Positions 56,312 through 64,000 of a stretch of 64,000 nt of DNA are shown here, one piece after another. Origin of the DNA: Phellopilus nigrolimitatus. Its lineage: Eukaryota; Basidiomycota; Agaricomycetes; Hymenochaetales; Hymenochaetaceae. Both the position numbers and the translations under genes were made by a program. Each line of letters starts with the position of its first letter. The stretch's first letter is position 1. The notes below the pieces were generated by a model. That model saw only the letters and a program-made list of their open reading frames with translations, was not told the origin of the DNA and searched no databases. The stretch spans positions 124,001 to 188,000 of the forward strand of contig JAJOHG010000048.1 in assembly GCA_021029095.1 (NCBI GenBank), given 5' to 3'.

Positions 56312-58089
56312 GCTTGGATGTCGGGCGTCTAGCGAGGACAACTTCTTGCTCTCGATCCGCCACGCACACGCGCTTTGATGGGACACTGGCAGGGAGTTCA
56401 CTCGACGCTCCAGGGAAGACTAGCGTTTGTGGCAGAGTGAAAGCGCTGATGCGATTCCTTTTTCAAACATGCAGCTTGACAGGCGAAAGACACCGAAGGA
56501 CACAAAATTGTGTCCGTTCGCGATGTCAGGGCGAGATCTTGAATCCAGAATCGAGGGGCCTGAGTCCGGAGAGCACACGGTGCGTTACAGAGCCCGAATC
56601 CGCCAGAATTGGCACCCCTGGAAGTCAAATAAAATCGATGCGACTCCGTGCAATTATCCTGTAAGCATGCAATCAGGCACGCTCGTCTCCCAGGTTGGTA
56701 GTTCAGACGAGCGGCTGGCTCTAGTTGCCATGTTGTTCGAGTATTTACATTATCAACTGGACTCGCTTGTGCTCGAGCTCGAACTCAGCTTTAGGGCAGG
56801 CTCGTCGAGGGAGGCACAAACTTTGAAAGGAGCTTTGTAACAGACGGTGCGGAGCATATGTGCTAGTAGCCTCAAGCTGCGCTATGGGGTATTCACCATA
56901 AGTCATATCGAGTTATCCCATAAGAATACCTTCTCTATCAAGGTCTCGAAGAGACAGGCCATTAGCCCATCTTAATTCTGTGGAAGTCGAGTTTGTTAGT
57001 AACGCGCTCGGCACGAATGGACCCTTACCTCACCCTTACCTTTCTTGATGTAACTGAAGACGTCGACAGTACCAACAGCTTTAGAATCGAGGCAACTTGT
57101 AAGTAAATTGTTGAGAACTCACAAATGACAATGGGCTCGGCGAGACTTCGAAATGTGGCCGAAAATGGGCTGGACGATCAACAAGCGCGTACATTTCCAC
57201 CGCGCCTATTTTCCGATCACGCGCGCCTCCTATAAGCGCGCACTGCGCGCTTTGCCTCGAACCATATCGGAGTAAATCACGAAGGCGTTCATCCTTTGGA
57301 CACACTGACAGTCTTCCGAGCCTCAAGCCATCCAACCGCATGAACAACGCAAGCAACACCGTCCTCCTTCCCAAAGTACATGCTGTCCAGCCGTCTTGAG
57401 AACACCGCCATCAGTCGCAAATCCTTCGAATCGGGACCCCCCCTCCCCCCATGCTTCTAGCGCCCTTCTCAGCTTCCAGCGCGCCATATGCGCGGCGCTA
57501 AAATCTTGTGGAATGATATTCGTTCAATAGCGTCTGCCAACCGGATTGTCAAACTATGGTGGACGCTTGCTGGAGTGACGGCGTGGCTGGACCAGTTCGG
57601 GGTGTATTCAATGCGTAGAAATGGCCAGTTTCTTTCCCTATTCCCTGTTTCAGTGAACACCATCTGACCATCTAGGCAGACGTCGAAGTCCATAAGCTTC
57701 TGAAAATTGCGATGCCATCCTATTCAAACCTCCATCTTCGCAGTAGACTAGTCCATCTTCTGCTACGTTTACAGATCAAGTAGGTGAAAAGTCTCTGCTT
57801 GGACCCTTCCTCATAACCGAACCAGCATCCGAGCTCACGAGTTCTATACTGCTCCAAAGTTCAGACGTCAATATGACATCGATCTCTGTCGAACAAATCC
57901 ACACGGTTCGCGAGATGATGCACGCTTCCAGTGCTAGGGAATTACAACTTCGCCGACGGGGTCGGTATCACCGTTTTATTTCACTCTCGGAGTTTGTTTT
58001 TCCGCGGGGGGAAGGTTCACGCCAGCGATACGAGGTTTTTATCTTCGCAGCTTCTTTGACAAAGAGCCACGGACATCGGGTGGGCCACC
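56312..58089. other. Long spacer without supported genes
   Basis: Open frames exist (for example 57693-57469, minus, VCLDGQMVFTETG, which looks protein-like but isolated; and 56427-56840, plus), none with introns or a recognised family. Treated as non-coding or relic sequence. Confidence 0.45.
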
Positions 58090-58336
58090 GGATTGATTTC
58101 TTCTACCGCTGGCGCAGATTTGACGGTTGTGACCAGATGACTTCAAAGGTCGAATTTTGGCCAGTTGGAAATCATGTTAGACACAGCAAACCGTGAATTG
58201 CTTTATTAGAATGTATCTCAATATTACTGCCAACCATCGTCTATTCGACTTTCAACAGGATGATTTATAAGTAAACCACCGCAGGTGTGATTAATTTAGG
58301 GGAGCACAGTACCGTCATCTGTATAAGATAGCTGCA

Positions 58337-59621
58337 TTAGCAAACTCCACAAGCATCCCAGAAAGATATCAGATGTAAATGCGTGCCATAACGCTTTGAA
58401 AACGCAGCACGAAGGTCGTACCTGTTCGCAGTAAACATCAGCTCCTTCCCAACGCCTGACTCTACACACGTCAATAGGGCTCCAACCTTCTGCAGCACAT
58501 ATGCCTGCGCAGCTGCGTCCGCATCGAGCTTCGTCGCCGCGCTCAGGGTGCTCACACTCGCGAAGCACCCGCCCATCGCGAGCACCGCTGCCTCCGTAGG
58601 AAGACGAGTCGAGCCACATGTGCTGACGTCCTTAGCAGTGAAGATCGTCGCGTCGACTGCGCGTGCCAGCACGAACCTGTACGCGTCCGCGTCCGCACAC
58701 GCGCCCGTCGCGTTTGGGTAGTTCACGCTGACCATCACGCCCGCCGGAAGAATGGGTGCGGACGCGTTGATTCCCGGCGCGAGGAGCGCCGCGAGGAACT
58801 TGGCGCCGAGCGCGGCGTAGATGGTCGCTGCGGTCGTCGAGTCGGAGGGCGCCGACAGTGTAGTATAACCCGTCTGCGTGGAGAATGCGCCGGAAAACGC
58901 GACGGCAGGGATCCCCTCTTTGGTCGCCTCGGTAGCAACTCCTCTGAAAGGAGTTATGAGTTTTTTGAGTACAGCACATAAGTTCCTGCTGAATTACATT
59001 GTTCCCGAGAAAAGGTTTATCAAGCCACTGTTGGTGCCCACATTAGGGCCGGAAACGACCAAATCGGGCTTCGTGCCGTTGAAGAAGCGTCGTCCGAAGG
59101 TCTGGATGCCATATTTGACGGATGTGACGCTACATTTCAAAATAATATCAGTTCCGACGCTTCTGAACTCTCATTTGCACTTTTTATCTCACGGAAACGA
59201 GTTCACATAGTTCAGACGTGCTGCTCATATTCATGAGAAAGACGTATGAGACGGGCGAGGGCAGCAGAGACACATACCATCACTAGCGTTGTGTCCAGTC
59301 GCAGGAGACAATGGCGGGCACGAATCAAACTCACACCCAGACAGCACAGGAGTCGGAGGAACGTCCAGCGAGCCAGTGCCCGAGCCATTTTCTGCTGGAG
59401 CAGACAACACAATCTGTGCGACGAGAAAAAAAAAACTCTCATGAACATCAATTGCAAATCCGTGTTTGGGTCAACCGTACGTTGTAGCCCTCCGAGATTA
59501 GCGCATCGTACTGGGCGCGGATGTTCGCCGCCGCCCAACCGTCATCGTTTGAAATGACGACCTTCGTCTGCGCATGGGCAAGTGAAACAAAGAAGAGCAG
59601 TGCCGCAGCAGGAGCGTGCAT
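58337..59621 (-). CDS. SurE-like phosphatase/nucleotidase, copy 5 (intact, longer C-terminus)
   Basis: Exons 59621-59481, 59413-59278, 59220-59193, 59129-58998 and 58943-58337 join in frame (1,044 nt, 347 aa). Signal peptide MHAPAAALLFFVSLAHAQ; metal site KVVISNDDGWAAANIRA; loop SAPAENGSGTGS; LVVSGPNVGTNSG; last exon TGYTTLSAPSDSTTAATIYA, CGSTRLPTEAAVLAM. Compared with the left-arm partner, GT is missing from the ancestral TGTGTGTAG stop, so the frame runs about 36 residues further (ESGVGKELMF...). Exons 3 and 4 match copy 1 in length. Start at 59621 chosen for the signal peptide. Probably functional; substrate unknown. Confidence 0.88.
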
Positions 59622-60237
59622 AACGCTGCAATTAGTTAACAATGGCAAGTAGCATTGCTGCCTTTATAACTGGTCAGATCACCAAACACGTGAAGAGACG
59701 GCAATATATGAGAATATGGGCTTCGAGAATACGCGTAGTCTCCGTGCCAACTCGCCAATCGCACCACGACACGTTCTAACGGTCCATGCGGGAAACCTCA
59801 GAGAGGATGGCGGAAGGCAGGGGACCTCAAAGTCGAGCATGCGGCATCTCATTATCGCCTTAAACAGACGCAGCGGCATGTCGGCTTCAAGTTCTTAGTC
59901 AGCGCACGAGAGGCGACCGCCGCCGAGCCATTCTTGAAGCTGTAAAACGAATTAAGTTCGGACGAAGCAGTAGCGATATAACTTAGTAAATCTACCTCCC
60001 TATGATGAAACCTCCCTTAACCAAATATGTTATAAAATCCTGTTTGCTTCTCTTCGCATGAGCAGTCACATAATCTTTCATTGTTGCAATTCTTTCAACG
60101 TTTACAGAAAATCGTTACAGCAGAATCCTTTCAATCTTTAACATCTCTTTAAATCGCATTGCGACGGCTAAGCGACAAAAAAAATTGCAGATGAGAATAC
60201 TGTGCTCAAGTTTATATGCGAGGGGCGTACCTCCGAA
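59622..60237. other. SurE copy 5 promoter and copy I 3' flank
   Basis: TTATAAAGGC-type TATA near 59662 (minus strand) precedes SurE copy 5. GCAGATGAGAATACTGTGCTC at 60186 is the family M 3' motif downstream of copy I. Confidence 0.55.
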
Positions 60238-60887
60238 TTAGACTCTTGAGCCGTCTGAGCGCACGTTCGCTTACTCGAAATGCTTGTTCAAATCGATTTC
60301 AACCTCGTCGTCGCTGTTCTCTGTAATCGGGTACCTTATTATCGACATTAGGCTTCAGCGGAAAATACATAAAAATGGAGGGAAAAGACTGAGCGTACGA
60401 GACGGTCTTCTTGACCTCGTCGCGCTGCACGGTAAAGCCCTCGACCGGAGAGAAGTCGCTGATACGCTTTTCGTCGCCCGGGGTGACAACAAACGGTGCC
60501 GCCGCGCGTGCGACGTTGGTGTACTCGCCAGAGATGGCCTTGCTACCCGTGTTGAGAAACTTGAAAGAGGGAGCAAGCCCAGCAAACGCGGTGTTCACGT
60601 CGATCGTGGTGACATTGGCCGTGAACGTCGGGCTTTATCGGTTTGCTTGCATTTTAGAATGGGTGCATAAAAAAGAGAGAGAAATGGACGCACGTCAGAT
60701 ATTGCGTGTAGGGGCCGCGCTGCAGGGTCAACGGGTATGTGCCGTGCAACGTGAAGTCCGAGTTCCTTGGGATTTGTTGGTTTGGGTTGATATGGAGTAA
60801 GACATAAGCACCGGAGCTGTTCGTGTACGAGAATGTAACGATCTGGTTACCGGTGTTGCTGAAGATGACAGAGACAAAATAAGACAT
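60238..60887 (-). CDS. Family M modular protein, copy I (two modules plus tail)
   Basis: Exons 60887-60694, 60632-60399 and 60334-60238 join in frame (525 nt, 174 aa), introns phase 2. It is the mirror of copy B with the same exon lengths and only scattered changes (for example QIPRNSDF against QITRNSDF). Module 1: MSYFVSVIFSNTGNQIVTFS, PLTLQRG. Module 2: IDVNTAFAGL, NTGSKAISGEYTNVA. Tail: VEIDLNKHFEQAN. Both copies are open and keep the shared promoter and 3' motif, so either or both may be expressed. Confidence 0.82.
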
Positions 60888-60970
60888 TGGGCGAAGTAAA
60901 CTTGGGTGCTAATACTAGGTAAGTGGTATTGGGTGGGAGGGATACTGACATGGCAAATTTGAGTCTCTCG

Positions 60971-60977
60971 TTTTATA
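60971..60977 (-). promoter_or_regulatory. TATA box of family M copy I
   Basis: TATAAAA on the minus strand in the TCCAAGC context, about 84 nt upstream of the start. Confidence 0.72.
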
Positions 60978-61212
60978 GCTTGGACGTCGGGCGCCTACCG
61001 AGCATGTCTCCTCGCCTCCGATCCATCGAGTACACGTACATGGGGCGAAGAGATCACTTGAAACTCCGTACGAAGGTACGACTAGAGTTTGGGACAAAGC
61101 GAGAAGTGAAATGACACAACGTCTTCAAGCCTGCAGCAGCATAACAGGGTAAAGACATAGCTGTGTCCGTCAAGTTGCCAACCACGGAAGGCACAATTAC
61201 GCAAGGGGTGTA

Positions 61213-61440
61213 TCACTTCATGGTGGTCATATTAATGTTCGCGCTATAAAGCCCTTGAACACAAGTTATATCTGGGAAACGAAGGACCGACTCGGAGCGA
61301 GGATACTTCTGTACATTCAAAGCCGGGTAATATTGCTGGCAGAACTCGAGGGTTTCGTCGACGTCGCCGGCAAAACATAGTGCTGCCAAGGTTTGCAAAA
61401 CGGAAGATCTCGTCTCTTTGAGTTTTTTCCCTTCTAAATG
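61213..61440 (-). CDS. Small Cys-containing ORF (right-arm copy, open)
   Basis: A minus-strand frame reads LEGKKLKETRSSVLQTLAAL, then CFAGDVDETLEFCQQYYP, then VLRFPDITCVQGLYSANI to a stop at 61213. It is open here but frameshifted in the left arm. It starts directly behind the split SurE relic, so its own start is unclear; it may be a fragment of an older gene brought in with the insertion. Three spaced cysteines and a YYP motif suggest a small extracellular domain, but I do not recognise it. Confidence 0.3.
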   Translation of the reverse strand, partial: HLEGKKLKETRSSVLQTLAALCFAGDVDETLEFCQQYYPALNVQKYPRSESVLRFPDITCVQGLYSANINMTTMK

Positions 61441-62028
61441 AACGCGTTGTACTGGGCGTGGATATTCACCACCGCCCAATCGTTTTTGTTGAGATGACGG
61501 TCTTCGTCTGGCATGGGCAAGCGAAACGAAGCAGTATTCGGTACGATCTCAGGGTTCAATGAAGAGGGCCGGTCCGATATCTAAACGATTCGGGTCAGAG
61601 GGTCAGGTAGTAGTTCTTCTCTAATGGTTTTCAAGCGAATAGTGCTTAATTGTCGCACAACCCGTAGAGTTGCCTTGGATCTGGTCTGAAAGACTAGCAA
61701 GCGCGCTGTTGTCGCGGAGATGCTCATAATGCAAGATTTGAGCTGATTGAATCCACCTAATCGAAGTCATCGCCGAGTCTGATTGCTCTTATAGCTCGAA
61801 GACTGCTATTACGAGCCGTACGTACGTTCGTGTTTCAATGTTTCACGCGAGAAAAAAAGCTGCAAAGCCGTAAGCATAGGACTTGTGACCATCTCTTCTG
61901 ATTCCACTGACCCCCAGTATTTTCAGAATTCAAGTGCACCCAGCCCTTTGATTCGGGTCAGAGGGGTCGGGGGTCCATCCGAACACTGACACGAAGAGAA
62001 GCAGTGCTGCAGTATGGAACCTTGGCAT
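61441..62028 (-). pseudogene. SurE-like copy 2', first exon split (mirror of 35.07 kb)
   Basis: ATG at 62028 opens the same MPRFHTAALLLFVSVFG signal peptide, followed by the same roughly 450-bp insert and then the resumed SurE exon. The insert has small differences from the left arm (for example TATTTTCAG near 61918). Dead on both arms. Confidence 0.7.
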
Positions 62029-62341
62029 AATGCTGCAGTTACTTGACAATGATGAGTAGCAATACTGCCTTTATAAGATCACCAAACACGTAAAGAGACG
62101 GTAATATGAACTTCGGAATTACGCGTAGTCTTGTGCCAATCCACGAATCGCACGTCCCAATGGTCCATGCTAGGAACCTCAAAGAGAATGGCGAAAGGTC
62201 CGTTTACTATGGAAATGTTACCACCGGGAACGAAACAGAAAGAAAAAGCGCCTATGAGTATCATGTCCGGAAGTCCATACAAAACAAAGGAAACAACATA
62301 CAAATTGAACATCGCTTAGTAATAAACGTCTTTCAAATACA
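62029..62341. other. Spacer, SurE-type promoter and copy 6 3' flank
   Basis: Mirror of 34.75-35.07 kb: TTATAAGATCACC-type TATA region near 62072 and the copy 6 3' flank. A plus-strand 94-codon frame (62106-62390) is antisense to the SurE 3' end and is not a gene. Confidence 0.5.
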
Positions 62342-63519
62342 TTACGTACAAGACAAAAATGAACGAAGCTTGTTCAGCACAAACTCCTGAGTATCCGAGT
62401 CGACGTCTCCTTTGGTCGTCGCATTCATGACGCTGACGCTCGCAAAGCAGCCCGAAAGCGCCACGACGCTGTTCTCCGTCGGGAGACGGTCGCTTCCGCA
62501 GGTTGTAACATCAGCAGGCGTGGTCGACGTTGCAGCATTGATGCGCGTCAGCACGAAGCTGAATGCATCTGCATCCGTGCAGTTGCCCGTAGCCGCCGCG
62601 TAGTTGACGTTAAGGGTGATGTTCGGTGGCAGGATTGGCGAAGACGAGCTGAAGGGCGTGGCGAGAAGGGCTTGCGTGAACGTCGACCCCAGCGCAGCGA
62701 AGACTTCCGCAGTAGTGGTAGATGCCGAGGGCGTGGAAAGTGTGGTATATGAGACTTGTGAGCCTCCCGCTCCCGAAAACGCGACAGAAGGGATGCCTTC
62801 CTTGGCAGCTTCACAGGCCGCACCACTGAGATCAATTCAAATATAAATATAAACTGTGCTGACCACGCGCGAGACGGCCCGGATGCAGATCTTACTCACA
62901 CTGTACCTGATTCGAGAACCACTGATCCTAGATTATTTCCCACATTCGGTCCAGAAACAACAAAGTCGGGTCCGGTGCCGTCGAAAAACGGTGGGGCCGC
63001 AGTCTGAATGCCGAATCGTACAGAAGTGACACTGCAGATGTTTTTTCAATATCGTAATAACTAGCAGCTTTCTCTGTAAATGCTCTCACGGAAATGAGTT
63101 CACATAGTTCAGGCGAGCTTGAAGAACATTGTCAGAAAGGATCAAACTTCGAAGAATTTGCCAGACCTACCATCATCAGGATCAGATCCAGTAGCGGGAG
63201 CACCAGCCGGACAGCTCTGGAACTCGCAGCCATCGGAACCCAGCACTGTCGGTGGTGCATCGGAAGATCCAGTCCCAGATTCGTTCTCTGCCGGGGAAGA
63301 GAGAACAACCTGTAGGACAATTTGAACATGAGGGATGTCATTCTTAAGATAAAGGAAGCTGCAAACATTGAACCCAGCGTTCTTCAACGCAGTGTTTTGT
63401 GCTCGAACATTTGCAACAGCCCAACCGTCGTCGTTAGTCAATACGATTTTACTTTGACCGTTTACAACGGCGATGGCAGCGAGCAAGAAGTAGAGACGAT
63501 GGAGCACAGACGTACGCAT
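62342..63519 (-). CDS. SurE-like phosphatase/nucleotidase, copy 6 (intact)
   Basis: Exons 63519-63367, 63309-63171, 63117-63090, 63031-62900 and 62825-62342 join in frame (936 nt, 311 aa) and match copy 1 exon for exon. Signal peptide MRTSVLHRLYFLLAAIAVV; metal site IVLTNDDGWAVANVRA; SSPAENESGTGS; VVSGPNVG; C-terminal half AATGNCTDADAFSFVLTRI, ending LRSFLSCT. Together with copy 1 it forms the outermost gene pair of the inverted repeat. Probably secreted; substrate unknown. Confidence 0.9.
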
Positions 63520-63800
63520 TATGAGGTGGGGACTGGAATCCAGGCGCAAGGTCGACGCCAAAGAGTACTTTGTCTTTTATTCGCATCCCGATGAAGTTTA
63601 TTTAATCATTACGGAAGGACTTGATGACAATGGAGCGCATGCGTCGTTTGCGCAGTGATCAATGTTCTCTACAAGGCACGCACGTTTGCTGGCATGACGG
63701 ATGTAAATGGAAATCGTGACTCGGACTGAGCAAGTATAACGCCGTGGATGCCTATCCGCGAGCCACGTTCTCCGACAACTAGCACATCCATGAAGGACAA

Positions 63801-64000
63801 AGTAAGACAGAAGATGCCGATGCGGTTTGTGAGAATGAAACGACCAGGCGGGTCAAGATGGGTTTCGGTTCCTTGATGGATCCGAAAACACCAGACACGA
63901 CGAGCTCAAGATAAATCTCTCCAAGCTCCTTGGCTTCTTCTGAGCACCACAGTAGCAGCAACGAACTGCATTCCTGTCAGATGATGACCCAAAGAGCGCT
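63801..64000 (-). other. Right edge, possible exon
   Basis: Outside the inverted repeat. On the minus strand an open stretch reads LLLLWCSEEAKELGEIYLEL and VVSGVFGSIKEPKPILTRLV. It could be the last exon of a gene extending beyond the window, but there is too little to judge. Confidence 0.25.

Larger units (their letters stand above)
58090..63800. repeat. Right arm of the large inverted repeat
   Basis: Mirror of 33.33-39.85 kb, with order reversed: SurE copy 5, family M copy I, small Cys ORF, split SurE relic, SurE copy 6. It lacks the 1,045-bp insertion. Its SurE copy 5 is intact where its partner (copy 3) is broken, so it is closer to the ancestral arm. Confidence 0.85.

Noticed and set aside
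61213..61440. Small Cys ORF as a copper-binding growth-factor-like domain
   Set aside because: The C-x2-YYP pattern is suggestive only; too few aligned positions, and the frame is broken on the other arm.

Overview
The window is nuclear DNA of a filamentous basidiomycete, most likely an Agaricomycete. The evidence is dense 45-70 nt introns in almost every gene, two class I hydrophobin genes, GC-rich exons between AT-richer spacers, and several short non-autonomous DNA transposons. Genus and species cannot be told from the sequence alone.

Left third (1-28.8 kb): ordinary chromosome. In order it holds the 3' end of an AzgA-type purine permease (+), a decayed F-box-like gene (-), cytosolic tyrosyl-tRNA synthetase (+), a C-4 methylsterol oxidase (ERG25-like, -), a DnaJ/DnaJ-X co-chaperone (-), cytosolic arginyl-tRNA synthetase (+), a gene-poor decayed stretch (12.3-15.7 kb), hydrophobin 1 (+), a 313-bp hAT-like MITE with a perfect 8-bp target duplication, a hydrophobin relic, a 19-exon DUF2421/aromatic-acid-exporter-like membrane protein (+), a relic with nonsense codons, hydrophobin 2 (+), and a conserved fungal protein of unknown function (+). 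I fitted the exon structures by hand. The total coding length is a multiple of three in every gene except ERG25, which carries one extra base. ArgRS carries one extra and one missing base that cancel in the total.

Right half (28.8-64 kb): an accessory region built by repeated duplication of two gene families. Family M (my name) is unrecognised: intron-rich genes in which each internal exon encodes one 78-97 residue beta-rich-looking module, all introns are phase 2, and the last exon is a truncated module. There are nine copies, A 29.4-30.4 (-), B 36.2-36.9 (+), C 40.1-41.2 (-), D 43.2-44.2 (-), E 47.6-48.8 (-, frameshifted), F 49.8-50.6 (-), G 53.1-54.0 (+, 5'-truncated), H 55.3-56.2 (-) and I 60.2-60.9 (-), plus a relic near 42.3 kb. 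Family S is a secreted SurE-like phosphatase/nucleotidase with three intact copies (33.6, 58.3-59.6, 62.3-63.5 kb) and four broken ones. The two families are interleaved. About 6 kb at 33.3-39.8 recurs inverted at 58.1-63.8, the S-C unit near 39-41.4 recurs directly at 46.4-49.0, and the D region recurs inverted as the G region. Inserted among them are a 1,045-bp hAT-like element that splits one SurE copy (the inverted arm keeps the empty site), a 149-bp hairpin element, a 26S proteasome Rpt2 fragment and a histone H4 pseudogene.

The tRNA synthetases, chaperone and sterol oxidase are unrelated housekeeping genes that happen to be neighbours. On the right, six family M copies share a core promoter and most share a 3' flank motif. 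That, and their co-duplication with SurE genes, makes the region look like a young, fast-evolving gene array. Its function cannot be assigned from sequence.
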